DNA of 64,000 nucleotides from Synechococcus sp. CBW1002 (GCF_015840915.1 NZ_CP060398.1:3472001-3536000), one strand, 5' to 3'. Shown: positions 20,880 to 29,452, counted from the first letter of the stretch. Numbers and translations: made by a program. Notes: a model not told the origin generated them from the letters alone.

Positions 20880-21428
20880 TCAGCGGCGTGGCCGGCCGGT
20901 GAGATGCAGGGTGTACGACTCGATCGCGAATCCGGTGAGCTCTTCGATCTGCCGAACCAGGGCTTCGGGCAGCACCACGTCCAGGTCCTGGATGGCGCCG
21001 GTCTCGCTGCAGGTGAGATGGCTGTGGGGATCGGCGCGGTAGCCATAGAGCCGGCCATTGGCGCGGTCGAGGCATTCGATCACGCCGGCCGATTGGAGCG
21101 CCTCAAGGTTCTGATAAACGGAGGTATGGCCGATGTTGCGGCCTAGATCGTTCAGCTTCTCGAAGATGTCGCGGGCGCTGAGGTGATCCCGTTCGGCCCA
21201 GAGCAGATCCAGCACCATGCGCCGCTGGCGACTGAGCCGCATCCCCAGATCGCGGCACCGCTGATACACGTCGTCGACGCTGCCGGGCAGACGGGGCTCA
21301 TCAGAGTTGAGGCCAGAGTCTTCGGTGGAGCCGGAGGCGGCCAGGGATTCGGCGGCGACGCATCCCGCTTGAGCATCAGCCGACCCAGCCGGTGCCGGAG
21401 CGACGGATTCGGCGGGGGCGGCGACCAC
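20880..21428 (-). CDS. Fur-family transcriptional regulator with degenerate zinc site
   Basis: A 182-residue protein with a long low-complexity leader (about 60 residues), a Fur winged helix (LSRQRRMVLDLLWAERDHLSA, then NIGHTSVYQNLEALQSAGVI) and a dimerisation domain. In most Fur, Zur and PerR proteins the dimerisation domain opens with a His-rich stretch and CxxC for structural zinc. Here it reads DPHSHLTCSETG, with one Cys only, and there is no C-terminal CxxC. Metal specificity therefore cannot be assigned. It may sense peroxide, iron or something else. A candidate -10 box lies just upstream at 21455-21460. Confidence 0.87.
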   Translation of the reverse strand: MVAAPAESVAPAPAGSADAQAGCVAAESLAASGSTEDSGLNSDEPRLPGSVDDVYQRCRDLGMRLSRQRRMVLDLLWAERDHLSARDIFEKLNDLGRNIGHTSVYQNLEALQSAGVIECLDRANGRLYGYRADPHSHLTCSETGAIQDLDVVLPEALVRQIEELTGFAIESYTLHLTGRPRR

Positions 21429-21454
21429 GGGTAAAGCGAAGTGGGTATGGCTCT

Positions 21455-21460
21455 GTTATA
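21455..21460 (-). promoter_or_regulatory. Possible -10 box for the Fur-family gene
   Basis: On the minus strand the hexamer reads TATAAC, close to the sigma-70 consensus, in an otherwise GC-rich gap 26 bases upstream of the Fur-family start codon. I see no good -35 hexamer at the right distance, so this is a tentative site. Confidence 0.35.
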
Positions 21461-21491
21461 GGGGGGCGACAGCTGTAGGGGGGGAAGCGGT

Positions 21492-22280
21492 TCAGGCGAC
21501 GACGCCCCCACCCAAGCCAAACGGTGTCCCCAGCGGTGGCACGTCCTGCAGCCTGCCCTCACCAACCGCGTGCAGCGCATCGGCCAGGGTGAGGCGCCCG
21601 TCGTAGAGGGCCCGGCCCAAGATCACGCCCTCCACCCCCAGGGCCTGCAGCGGCAGCAGCGACAGCACGTGTTCGAGGCAGCCGATGCCACCGGAGGCGA
21701 TCACCGGCACCTGGCTGGCGTCCGCCATGGCGCGCAGGGCCTCCAGGTTCGGGCCCGCCAAGGTGCCATCGGTGGCGATGTCGGTGCTGATGATCGCGGC
21801 GATGCCGCTGCCGGCGAAACTCTGGGCCAGGGCCGTGGCCTCGACCGTGCTCTCCTCGATCCAGCCGCGGGTGGCGACCTTGCCGTCCTTGGCATCGATG
21901 CCCACCACGATCCGGCCGGGATGGCGCTCCGCCAGACGCAGCACCAGCTGCGGCTGCTCGATCGCCACCGTGCCCAGAATCACCCGATCCAGGCCGCAGG
22001 CCAGCAGCTCCTCCGCCCGCTCCAGGGAGCGCACGCCGCCGCCGAGCTGCACCGGGATGTCGAGGGCGGCGGTGATCGCCTTGACGGCCCCATCGTTGAC
22101 CGGCTCGCCGGAGCGGGCGCCGTCGAGATCGACCAGATGCAGCCGCTCCGCTCCCTGGCGCTGCCAGGCGAGGGCCTGGGCCACGGGGTCGTCGCTGAAG
22201 CGGGTCACCTGGTCGTAGTCGCCCTGGTGCAGCCGCACGCACTGACCGGCCAGCAGGTCGATGGCGGGGAGAATCTGCAT
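21492..22280 (-). CDS. hisA: Phosphoribosylformimino-AICAR ribotide isomerase
   Basis: Histidine synthesis enzyme that isomerises ProFAR to PRFAR. Counting from MQILPAIDLLAGQCVRLHQG (22280) it has 262 residues, the usual size, with catalytic Asp in AIDLLAG and in VGIDAKDGKVATRGW or ISTDIATDGTLAGPN, and the phosphate-binding GGGVRSLE and ASGGIG. The reading frame does not stop upstream of this ATG. It continues through a Trp-rich domain to an ATG at 22571, so the native product could be a 359-residue fusion. There is no Shine-Dalgarno-like sequence before 22280. Confidence 0.93.
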   Translation of the reverse strand: MQILPAIDLLAGQCVRLHQGDYDQVTRFSDDPVAQALAWQRQGAERLHLVDLDGARSGEPVNDGAVKAITAALDIPVQLGGGVRSLERAEELLACGLDRVILGTVAIEQPQLVLRLAERHPGRIVVGIDAKDGKVATRGWIEESTVEATALAQSFAGSGIAAIISTDIATDGTLAGPNLEALRAMADASQVPVIASGGIGCLEHVLSLLPLQALGVEGVILGRALYDGRLTLADALHAVGEGRLQDVPPLGTPFGLGGGVVA

Positions 22281-22571
22281 GGGGCGGCGGTGACTGGCCC
22301 CATCTTCCCTGGCAGGCAGGGACAGCCAGCCGCTGCACCAGAGGCTGGGGTCGTGCAGCTCCGGCAACGGCACCAGCAGCCGGAAACCGGGCTGCAGCAC
22401 CGCCTCCAGTTCGGCTGCGCAGGCGGCGATCGGATCGCGCGCCCGTCCCCGTCGACCCACCAGGGTGAAGTGGCGATAGCCCTGGCTGCGGGCCAGGCTC
22501 CTGTCCTGGGCCGTCCAGTGCCGGGCCAGCTGCCGCCGGCCAGCCCCGCGGCCCCTTGGCTGTGGTGTCAT
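22281..22571 (-). CDS. Trp-rich (TIGR02450-like) domain in frame with hisA
   Basis: These 97 codons read from an ATG at 22571 directly into hisA without a stop. The segment HWTAQDRSLARSQGYRHFTL, then ELEAVLQPGFRL and LHDPSLWCSGWLSLP, has the spacing of conserved residues in the small Trp-rich TIGR02450 family (HF-x-V, VELEAV, L-x-D-x3-W-x2-GW). The ATG overlaps the stop of the upstream gene as ATGA, which argues for translation starting here. Either this is a natural fusion to HisA or a stop codon has been lost. Function of the domain is unknown. Confidence 0.6.
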
Positions 22572-23203
22572 CGCAGATCAGCCTCTGCGCGCCGCCGCCA
22601 CAGCGCCAGGCCGCCGCCGCGGCCCCGGGCCGCAAGCCAGTCGGACTCGGCCGCGATCAGGGCGAAGAAGGGCTGGCGCCGCGGATCACCGCCTTCCGGC
22701 AGGGGGCGGCTCCACAGCGGCCGGAAGCCTCCGTTGGCCTCCAACCAGCCAAGCTCCAACAGGTTGAAGCTGAAGCGGAGCAGAGGCCGTTTGCCCACCA
22801 AGGCACCCTGGCCGCTGAAGCGCAGCTCCAATCGCCCCAGGCGCACCGCATTGGTGAGGTGAAGGGTTGATGAATCCACCGAGACAGACGCAGGTGAAGG
22901 CGCAGGAAGGGGCACCGTGGTGGTCGTTGGCGCAGACGTCGCACTGCGAATCTCCAGCCGTGCCCCCAGCAGCTGCAGCAGGGGACTGGCCACCCGATCC
23001 GGGGTCTGCCGACCCTTGCGCCAGACGCTCTGCAGACACCAGCAGGCCTCGAGCTGCGGCGCGCCGATACCGCTGCCCTGGCGGCGACAGCGGCGTTCCA
23101 GCGCCTCCAGGGTGACCCCATCAGGCAGACCCGAAGGATCAGGAGCGGAAAGGGAATCCAAAGGCTTCGTCGCGGCGGCGATCACCCCTGCAGTGAACGA
23201 CAT
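22568..23203 (-). CDS. Conserved hypothetical protein upstream of hisA
   Basis: A 211-residue protein with a proline- and threonine-rich linker (about residues 90-105) between an N-terminal region (LEACWCLQSVWRKGRQ) and a C-terminal beta-rich region (LRFSFNLLELGWLEANGGFR, then FFALIAAESDWLAARG). The LEACWxLxxVW pattern slightly recalls plastid-lipid-associated (fibrillin-like) proteins, but I would not assign it. Its stop overlaps the ATG of the Trp-rich/hisA frame (ATGA), so it is probably co-translated with it. It is divergent from the HD-GYP gene. Confidence 0.65.
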   Translation of the reverse strand: MSFTAGVIAAATKPLDSLSAPDPSGLPDGVTLEALERRCRRQGSGIGAPQLEACWCLQSVWRKGRQTPDRVASPLLQLLGARLEIRSATSAPTTTTVPLPAPSPASVSVDSSTLHLTNAVRLGRLELRFSGQGALVGKRPLLRFSFNLLELGWLEANGGFRPLWSRPLPEGGDPRRQPFFALIAAESDWLAARGRGGGLALWRRRAEADLR

Positions 23204-23360
23204 CCAGGCCCCAAGGGCCCTCCCTGCTGCGTCGCCATCCTGGCGAGCCCTGCCGCCATCCGATGATCTCAGAGCTGGATGGCCTCAGAGCTGCCTGGTG
23301 AGCCATGCTGAACCGGTCGGCCTGGGCGGTTGCCCCACTGGACCGGCGCCGGTGCCACCG

Positions 23361-24566
23361 ATGAGATCCACCCCCACTCCCGTCCCCGGGGCCTCGTCGT
23401 CGGACGAGGTTCAACCTCAACAGGTTCAACCACAAGAGGTTCAGACCCCTCTGCCTGGGTTGCCCCTGCATCTGAAGAGTGCGGGCAATGCGCTCACCCA
23501 ACGGCTGGAGCAATTGCACCAGCAGCTCCTGGATCTGGTGCCGACCATTGATCGGATCGCCTGTGCTCTCTACGACCCAGGCACCGATCTGCTGAAGACG
23601 TTCATCAACAGCACCCGCAGCGGCGCAGCGATCGCAGCCTATGAATTCCCCCTGGGCGGCAGCAGATCCCTGAGCGAGTTAGTCCGAACCCGGCGGCACC
23701 GCGTGATCGACGACATCCCCAGCACAATCCAAGCCGGCAACCAGCATTCCAATTGGCTACTGGAGCAAGACTATCGATCCTCGTTAACACTTCCACTGTT
23801 TGACAATGCCAATTTCATCGGCTTCCTCTTCTACGACTCTTGCCAGACGGCTGCATTTACGCCGGAAGTACAGCGCAATCTTTCCTTATTCTCGAAGCTG
23901 ATCAATATGACGATCTCCCAGGAGATCGGTGTGGTCCGCTCATTACTCGCTTCCGCCAGCGTGGCCAGGGATTTTGCCCAGCTGCGTGATTTCGAGACCG
24001 GCACCCATCTCGAACGCATGGCGCACTACTGCCGCCTGATTGCCAAGGGCGTCGCCCCGCAGTTCAGCCTGAGCGATGAGTTCGTTGAGCACGTCTTCCT
24101 GTTCGCCCCCCTGCACGACATCGGCAAGATCGGCATCCCAGACAGCATCCTGCTCAAGCCCGGACGTCTTGATGCTGCCGAAAGGGAGGTGATGAAGACC
24201 CATGTGAACAAGGGTGTCGCGATCCTTGAACGCATCATCGGACAGTTCGCCCTGGAGGAACTGGCCGATTCGATCGTGATGCGCAACATCGTGGCCGGCC
24301 ATCACGAGCGCCTCGACGGATCGGGCTATCCCGCTGGCCTCAGGGCTGAGGAGATTCCGATCGAGGCGCGCATCGTGGCCGTGGCCGATGTCCTCGATGC
24401 CCTCACCAGCGTGCGGCCCTACAAACAGCCCTGGTCGGTGGAGCAAGCCCTGACCGAACTCGAGCGGTTGGTCAGCGAGGGCAGCCTGGATCCCGACTGT
24501 GTCGCGGTGGTGCGCAGCCAGAGCGACCAGGTGGAGGCCATCCGTCACCGCTTCGCTGAGACCTGA
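23361..24566 (+). CDS. GAF and HD-GYP domain protein (probable c-di-GMP phosphodiesterase)
   Basis: Starting at MRSTPTPVPGASSSD the product has 401 residues. A Gln/Val-rich repeat (EVQPQQVQPQEVQ, about residues 16-28) leads into a GAF-like domain (about residues 50-200, with IACALYDPGTDLLKTFIN and LTLPLFDNANFIGFLFYD). The C-terminal HD-GYP domain has HLERMAHYCRLIAKG, the metal-binding LHDIGKIGIPD and HHERLDGSGYPAGL (GYP present), and VADVLDALTSVRPYK. HD-GYP enzymes hydrolyse cyclic di-GMP. The open frame extends upstream to 22917, but that part is antisense to the gene at 22568-23203. Together with the GGDEF proteins at 15810 and 30342 it forms a c-di-GMP toolkit. Confidence 0.92.
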   Translation: MRSTPTPVPGASSSDEVQPQQVQPQEVQTPLPGLPLHLKSAGNALTQRLEQLHQQLLDLVPTIDRIACALYDPGTDLLKTFINSTRSGAAIAAYEFPLGGSRSLSELVRTRRHRVIDDIPSTIQAGNQHSNWLLEQDYRSSLTLPLFDNANFIGFLFYDSCQTAAFTPEVQRNLSLFSKLINMTISQEIGVVRSLLASASVARDFAQLRDFETGTHLERMAHYCRLIAKGVAPQFSLSDEFVEHVFLFAPLHDIGKIGIPDSILLKPGRLDAAEREVMKTHVNKGVAILERIIGQFALEELADSIVMRNIVAGHHERLDGSGYPAGLRAEEIPIEARIVAVADVLDALTSVRPYKQPWSVEQALTELERLVSEGSLDPDCVAVVRSQSDQVEAIRHRFAET

Positions 24567-24635
24567 GTCGGCGCCGGGTCTGCGGGCGGCGGCGCCGGGC
24601 CCAGCACAATGGCGCCAGTTCCTGGTGATGCGGCC

Positions 24636-25556
24636 GTGAAGATCCTGGTGATGGGCGGAACCCGGTTCGTGGGCAAGCCCCTCGTGGAGCAGCTGATCGC
24701 CTCCGGCCATGCACTCACCCTGTTCACCCGCGGCAGGAATGCGGTGCCTGCCGGGGTGGAGCACCTGGTGGGTGACCGCACCGACCCGGCCAGCCTGGAC
24801 CAGCTGCGGGGGCGCCGTTTCGAGGTGATCGTCGACAGTTCCGGCCGCACGCTCAGCGATTCCAGCGCCGTGATCGAGCGCACCGGTGCGCCCAGCCAAC
24901 GCTTCGTTTATGTGAGCTCCGCCGGCGTCTACGCCGACAGCGCCCAGTGGCCCCTCGACGAGGAATCCCCCACCGATCCGGCCAGTCGTCACGCCGGCAA
25001 GGCCGACACCGAAGCCTGGTTGCGACAGCAGGGCATCCCCTTCACCAGCTTCCGGCCCACCTACATCGTGGGTCCCGGCAACTACAACCCCGTCGAGAGC
25101 TGGTTCTTTGATCGGATCGTGCACGATCGCCCGGTGCCACTGCCCGGCGATGGCAGCACCATCACCCAGCTGGGCCACGTCAACGACCTGGCCGCTGCCA
25201 TGGCGCGCTGCATCGAGGTGGAGGCGGCCACCAACCGCATCTACAACTGCACGGGGGCCAAGGGCGTCACCTTCACCGGACTGGTGGAGGCGGCCGCCCG
25301 CGCCTGCGGCAAGGATCCCGCCGCCGTGCCGATCCGCAGCTTCGATCCCGCCGGTCTCGATCCCAAGGCGCGCAAGGCCTTTCCGCTGCGCCTCAACCAT
25401 TTCCTCACCGACATCCACCGGGTCTGCTCCGAACTGGCCTGGAGCCCCGCCCACGACCTGGATCAGTGCCTCCGCGACAGCTTCGTGAACGATTACGCCC
25501 TGCGGATGCCCACCAGTCCCGATTTCAGTTCTGACGAGCGGCTGCTGGCCGGCTGA
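24636..25556 (+). CDS. NAD-dependent epimerase/dehydratase, CSP41-like
   Basis: An atypical short-chain dehydrogenase of 306 residues starting at the GTG at 24636 (read as MKILVMGGTRFVGKPLVEQL). An upstream ATG at 24609 is possible and would add nine residues. The Rossmann motif GGTRFVG, the YVSSAGVYADS strand, FRPTYIVGPGNYNPVESWFFD and the downstream GDGSTITQLGHVNDLA match plant chloroplast stem-loop binding protein CSP41b and its cyanobacterial relatives, which bind RNA and associate with ribosomes. It may therefore act on RNA rather than on a sugar nucleotide. Its end overlaps pgsA, on the other strand, by 32 bases. Confidence 0.87.
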   Translation: MKILVMGGTRFVGKPLVEQLIASGHALTLFTRGRNAVPAGVEHLVGDRTDPASLDQLRGRRFEVIVDSSGRTLSDSSAVIERTGAPSQRFVYVSSAGVYADSAQWPLDEESPTDPASRHAGKADTEAWLRQQGIPFTSFRPTYIVGPGNYNPVESWFFDRIVHDRPVPLPGDGSTITQLGHVNDLAAAMARCIEVEAATNRIYNCTGAKGVTFTGLVEAAARACGKDPAAVPIRSFDPAGLDPKARKAFPLRLNHFLTDIHRVCSELAWSPAHDLDQCLRDSFVNDYALRMPTSPDFSSDERLLAG

Positions 25557-26085
25557 CCAGGTAGCCCAGGGCTGAACTGAGGGCCAGGAGCAGGGAGGGC
25601 CAGAACAGCCACCAGCCCAGCTGCCGCAGCACCAGGGGCAACCCCGGCGAGGCGACCCCAGCCAGGCTCCACGTCTCGGGCCAGAGCAGCAGCAGCAGCG
25701 CGGCGAACTGCAGGATCGTCTTGGCCTTGCCGGAGGCCGAGGCGGGTCCACCGCTGCTCTGGCCGGCCCGCCAGCCGGAGATCAACAGCTCGCGGGCCAG
25801 CAGCAGCCACACGGCCCAGAGCGGCAGGGTTCCGGCGGCCCCCAGCCAGAGCAGGGGGGCGCTGATCAGGATCTTGTCGGTGAGGGGATCGAGGCGGGCG
25901 CCCCACACCGAGCCACCGCCGGCCCGACGGGCCAGGGCACCATCGGCCGCATCGCTGAGGCCACCCAGCAGCAGCAGGATCCAGGCCAGCCCCTGCCAGC
26001 CAGCCGCGAGGGCCAGCAGCAGGGGCAGCCCCAGCAGGGCCCGCAGCACGGTGAGGGCATCGGCAGCGCGCCGGAGGGAGGCCAT
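25525..26085 (-). CDS. pgsA: CDP-diacylglycerol-glycerol-3-phosphate 3-phosphatidyltransferase
   Basis: Makes phosphatidylglycerophosphate, precursor of phosphatidylglycerol, an essential thylakoid lipid. The 186-residue membrane protein begins MASLRRAADALTVLR at 26085 (another ATG at 26097 adds four residues). The CDP-alcohol phosphotransferase signature is complete: DG-x2-AR-x8-G-x3-D-x3-D is seen in ADGALARRAGGGSVW then GARLDPLTDK. About four to five hydrophobic helices follow. A much longer open frame reaches 26673, but it runs antisense to the CBS gene and is not credible. The 3' end overlaps the epimerase gene. Confidence 0.92.
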   Translation of the reverse strand: MASLRRAADALTVLRALLGLPLLLALAAGWQGLAWILLLLGGLSDAADGALARRAGGGSVWGARLDPLTDKILISAPLLWLGAAGTLPLWAVWLLLARELLISGWRAGQSSGGPASASGKAKTILQFAALLLLLWPETWSLAGVASPGLPLVLRQLGWWLFWPSLLLALSSALGYLVSRPAAARQN

Positions 26086-26160
26086 GGCAGGGGGCATGTG
26101 GCGTGAGGCCGATCCTGAACCCTCCCCGCCGCAGAATGGCCGCAGTTCGTTCTGGTCGCC

Positions 26161-26625
26161 GTGGTGCAACAGCCGGTCTCCGCAGTGATGTCCGCGCCGG
26201 TGTTGAGCGTGGGCCCCGACACCCCCCTGCAGGATGCGGTGCAGCTGATGAGCCAGCACCACATCGGCGCCCTGGCGGTGGTGGGCACCGCTGGCGAGCT
26301 GGTGGGTGAGCTCACCGAGCAGGATCTGATGGTGCGCGAGAGCGGTTTCGATGCCGGGCCCTATGTGATGTTGCTCGATGCGGTGATCTACCTGCGCAAT
26401 CCCCTGCAATGGGACAAACAGGTGCATCAGGTGCTCGGCAGCACCGTGGGGGAGGTGATGGGCCGCCATCCCCACCATTGCCCCGCCGATCTGGGCCTGC
26501 CCGCCGCGGCACGCCAACTGCATGAGAGCAGCACCCAACGGCTGTTCGTGCTCGATGCCGACCAGCGGCCGGTGGGAGTGCTCACCCGTGGCGACGTGGT
26601 GCGGGCTCTGGCGGCGGTGGAATGA
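26161..26625 (+). CDS. CBS-domain pair protein
   Basis: A 154-residue protein made almost entirely of two CBS motifs. The first is at about residues 5-60 (VSAVMSAPVLSVGPDTPLQD, HHIGALAVVGTAGELVGELT) and the second at about residues 92-150 (VGEVMGRHPHHCPADLGLPA, QRLFVLDADQRPVGVLTRGD). CBS pairs bind adenine nucleotides and regulate other proteins. No effector domain is attached, so it is probably a stand-alone regulator. The start is GTG at 26161, with a second GTG next to it. Its 3' end overlaps pdeM, on the opposite strand, by 44 bases. Confidence 0.87.
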   Translation: MVQQPVSAVMSAPVLSVGPDTPLQDAVQLMSQHHIGALAVVGTAGELVGELTEQDLMVRESGFDAGPYVMLLDAVIYLRNPLQWDKQVHQVLGSTVGEVMGRHPHHCPADLGLPAAARQLHESSTQRLFVLDADQRPVGVLTRGDVVRALAAVE

Positions 26626-27250
26626 GCGTTGGCGGAACCACGGTCCCTTCGGCCACGAGCCAGAGCTGCTCACCCTGGGGACGGGGATGACCGCCCGTCA
26701 ACTGCCCGAAGGAGGGAAGAGCCAGCCGCTGGCCCTGGGGGTCGTAGGCGAAGCAGGGCAAGCGCAGGCGATCGCCACGCCGGCCCAGCAGCGCCACCGG
26801 ATGCAGATGACCGCAGAGGTTGAGCCGTCCCGGCCGCGGATCGGGTTCGTGGCTGAGCCACAGGGCGCCTGCCGCCTGGGCGGGCTCCTGGGGCAGCCCA
26901 TCGATCCAGCTGCCCCGTTCGTGGTTGCCGCCGATCAGCTGCAGGGGGCAGCCCAGCAGCTGCGGCAGGGCGGCCAGCTTCTGGCGCAACTCGGCGGTGA
27001 GCCCAAGGCGGCTGTGGATCAGATCCCCCAGCACCACCACCCGGCGGGGCCGCCAGCGATGGGCCAGGGCCAGCAGGGCGTTGAGGGTGGCGCCATCACC
27101 ATCGCTGGGCAGCGGGATGCCATGGGCCTGGAAGGTCTCGGCCTTGCCCAGGTGCAGATCCGCCACCAGCAGCAGGCCCTGCCGCGGATCCCACACCGCC
27201 TTGTCCCCCAGGAACAGCAGCTGGTGCTGGCCCCACTGAAAGACGGTCAT
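26582..27250 (-). CDS. pdeM: Ligase-associated metallophosphoesterase PdeM
   Basis: Calcineurin-like phosphoesterase of 222 residues starting at MTVFQWGQHQLLFLGDKAVW (27250). The metal-binding motifs are in order: VADLHLGKAETF, VLGDLIHS, GGNHERGS, and NLCGHLHPV. The N-terminal match and length fit PdeM, the nuclease of the ligase-associated DNA-damage-response group, which typically occurs with an Lhr-like helicase, an ATP-dependent ligase and a beta-lactamase-fold exonuclease. The helicase and ligase of the set lie at 32535-36874 in this window, but I do not find the exonuclease. The C-terminus overlaps the CBS gene. Confidence 0.82.
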   Translation of the reverse strand: MTVFQWGQHQLLFLGDKAVWDPRQGLLLVADLHLGKAETFQAHGIPLPSDGDGATLNALLALAHRWRPRRVVVLGDLIHSRLGLTAELRQKLAALPQLLGCPLQLIGGNHERGSWIDGLPQEPAQAAGALWLSHEPDPRPGRLNLCGHLHPVALLGRRGDRLRLPCFAYDPQGQRLALPSFGQLTGGHPRPQGEQLWLVAEGTVVPPTLIPPPPEPAPRRHG

Positions 27251-27328
27251 CCGCGTACATCCCTCCACCGCAGCAGGGCCATCCCACCCCGAATCGGGCC
27301 ATGCTGATGGTTCCCAAGGTTTCTTCGC

Positions 27329-29452
27329 GTGTCTTCGCCGTCTCCCGCCACGGCCGACAGCACCGCCTGCCTGCTGAAACTGGCGCCCTTCGTGCAGGGC
27401 CGGGTGCGGCGCGGCATCGTCGGCAGCAGCCGCTACGCCCAGCGCCTTCGCGACGACATCCGCAAGGCGGCGGCCGATCCCCTGGCGCCCCCCGTCCTGA
27501 TCAGCGGCGAACCGGGTTTGGAGAAGGACAACATCGCGGCCCTGATCCATTTCGGATCGCGCCGTCGCACCCAGCTGCTGGTGCGCTTCAACGGCGCCCT
27601 GCTGCGGCCCGATGGCTCGGATCTGTTCGGTCCTGCCAGTGGCCAGGGGGAGGGCAGCGTGCTCGATTGCCTGGGGGACGGGTCCCTGCTGATCGACCAG
27701 GTGGATCTGGTCGACCCGCAGCTGCTGCCGGCCCTGCTCGAACTGGCCCGCACGGGCAACTGGCGGGGGCCGAGCGAATCGGCGCCCGTGCACCACTTCA
27801 GCGGCCGGGTGTTCTTCACCGCCGAGGCGCCGGTGCCGGGCTTCGAGGGCCTCGGGGCCCAGATCCGGGTTCCGCCCCTGCGGGTGCGGCGCAAGGACCT
27901 GGGTGAATGGCTGCGCTACGGCGTGCGGCAGCGGACCCGCAAGCTTGGCTGGAAGCAGCCACCGGAGGTCTCCGAAACGGTGGTGAAGCGGCTGCAGACC
28001 TACGACTTCCCCAACAACCTGCGCGAACTCGATGGCCTGATCGCCCGGGCCCTGCGCCAGTGCAGTGCCCAGCAACCGGCCGAATTACCGGAAGATGTGT
28101 TCTGGACCGGCCCCAGCCATCGCTATCAGGGTCTGCGCTTCGACCTCTGGCGCTGGAAGCCGAGGCTGCGTGACCTGATGCGATCCCCACGGCTCTGGAA
28201 CGGCCTGTTGTTCGGCCTGGTCAGCTGGGTGTTCGTGCTGGTGAACCTCTGGCTGTGGCTGGGCCCCCAGGACCGGGCCAGCAACGGCGGGCTCAACCTG
28301 TTCTGGGCCTGGTGGTGGCCCCTGATCCTGCTGGGTTACCCCCTGGTGGGCCGGCTCTGGTGCTCCTTCTGCCCCTTCATGGTCTGGGGCGAGATCGTGC
28401 AGCGGCTGGGGCGTCGCCTCGGCCTGAAGCCACGCCCCTGGCCTCGCGGCGACACGGATCGCTGGGGGGCACCGGTTCTGGCGGCCGGCTTTGCCGCGAT
28501 CCTGCTCTGGGAGGAACTGGCCGACCTGCCCAATACGGCCTGGCTGAGCAGCTGCCTGCTGTTGTTGATCACCGCCGGCGCGGTGGTCTGCTCGCTGCTG
28601 TTCGAGAAACGCTTCTGGTGCCGCTACCTCTGCCCGGTGGGAGGCATGAACGGCCTGTTCGCCAAGCTCTCGATCCTGGAACTGCGCGCCCAGGTGGGCA
28701 CCTGCAGCGGCAGCTGCAGCACCTACGCCTGCTTCAAGGGCGGCCCCGCCGAAGGCGAGGGGATGGCCACCGGCGGCTGCCCAGTGGGCACCCATCCGGC
28801 CCACCTGGCTGACAACCGCAATTGCGTGCTCTGCCTCACCTGCGCCCAGGCCTGCCCGCACCGCTCGGTGCAGCTGCGCCTGCGCCCCCCCGCCGCAGAC
28901 ATCCAGCGCAGCATGGCGCCACCGGCCGGTGAGACCGGCCTGATCCTGGTGCTGGCGGGTGGCGTGACCCTCACCTACTGGTCGAAGCTGCTGGGCTGGC
29001 TGCCGCTGGCGCCCCTGTCACTGCAGAGCGGCCCGCTGCTGCCCCGGCTGGCCTTCGCGAGCCTGGCCCTGGCCCTGCCTGCCGCCGCCTTCCTGGCCAC
29101 GCGTTGGCTAGCCGTGCCGCTGCGGCGCCAGCGGGTGCTCTACGGCCTGCTACCCCTGCTCTGGGCGTTGCTGCTGGCCCGCTACCTGCCGCTGGGCATG
29201 GTCGAGGCTGGCCAGCTGCTGCCGGTGAGCCTGACGCCGCTGGCGCCGGATCTGGCGGCAACCCTGCCGGGCTGGAGTGCCGATCCGCACGTGATCACCT
29301 TCTGCCAGAGCCTGGTGGGGGTGGTGGGGGTGGTGGGGTCGTGGGTGCTGCAGCGCCGCCTGCGCCAGGCAGACCGCTGGCGCTGGCTGCTGGGTCCCCT
29401 GCTGGTGCTGGGCCTCGGTGCGGGCGGTCGCTGGTTGGTGGCTTTGCCCTGA
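27329..29452 (+). CDS. AAA+ (sigma54-activator-like) and polyferredoxin membrane fusion protein
   Basis: The 707-residue protein begins with a region resembling the AAA+ domain of sigma54 activators (about residues 30-245). The phosphate-loop position reads GEPGLEKD, so it lacks the canonical GxxGxGKE. Walker B-like LLIDQVDLVDP and PNNLRELDGLI follow. Residues about 280-560 carry membrane helices with a NapH/NosR-like polyferredoxin, with CSFCPF, CRYLCPVGG and a 4Fe-4S motif CVLCLTCAQACP. A further set of hydrophobic helices completes the C-terminus. The start codon is GTG. This is an unusual joining of a regulatory ATPase with a membrane iron-sulfur electron-transfer module. Cyanobacteria lack sigma54 as far as I know, so an enhancer-binding role is unlikely. 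Confidence 0.85.
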   Translation: MSSPSPATADSTACLLKLAPFVQGRVRRGIVGSSRYAQRLRDDIRKAAADPLAPPVLISGEPGLEKDNIAALIHFGSRRRTQLLVRFNGALLRPDGSDLFGPASGQGEGSVLDCLGDGSLLIDQVDLVDPQLLPALLELARTGNWRGPSESAPVHHFSGRVFFTAEAPVPGFEGLGAQIRVPPLRVRRKDLGEWLRYGVRQRTRKLGWKQPPEVSETVVKRLQTYDFPNNLRELDGLIARALRQCSAQQPAELPEDVFWTGPSHRYQGLRFDLWRWKPRLRDLMRSPRLWNGLLFGLVSWVFVLVNLWLWLGPQDRASNGGLNLFWAWWWPLILLGYPLVGRLWCSFCPFMVWGEIVQRLGRRLGLKPRPWPRGDTDRWGAPVLAAGFAAILLWEELADLPNTAWLSSCLLLLITAGAVVCSLLFEKRFWCRYLCPVGGMNGLFAKLSILELRAQVGTCSGSCSTYACFKGGPAEGEGMATGGCPVGTHPAHLADNRNCVLCLTCAQACPHRSVQLRLRPPAADIQRSMAPPAGETGLILVLAGGVTLTYWSKLLGWLPLAPLSLQSGPLLPRLAFASLALALPAAAFLATRWLAVPLRRQRVLYGLLPLLWALLLARYLPLGMVEAGQLLPVSLTPLAPDLAATLPGWSADPHVITFCQSLVGVVGVVGSWVLQRRLRQADRWRWLLGPLLVLGLGAGGRWLVALP

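Noticed and set aside
23943-25751. Minus-strand open frame (602 codons)
   Set aside because: Antisense to the HD-GYP and epimerase genes. No plausible domain.
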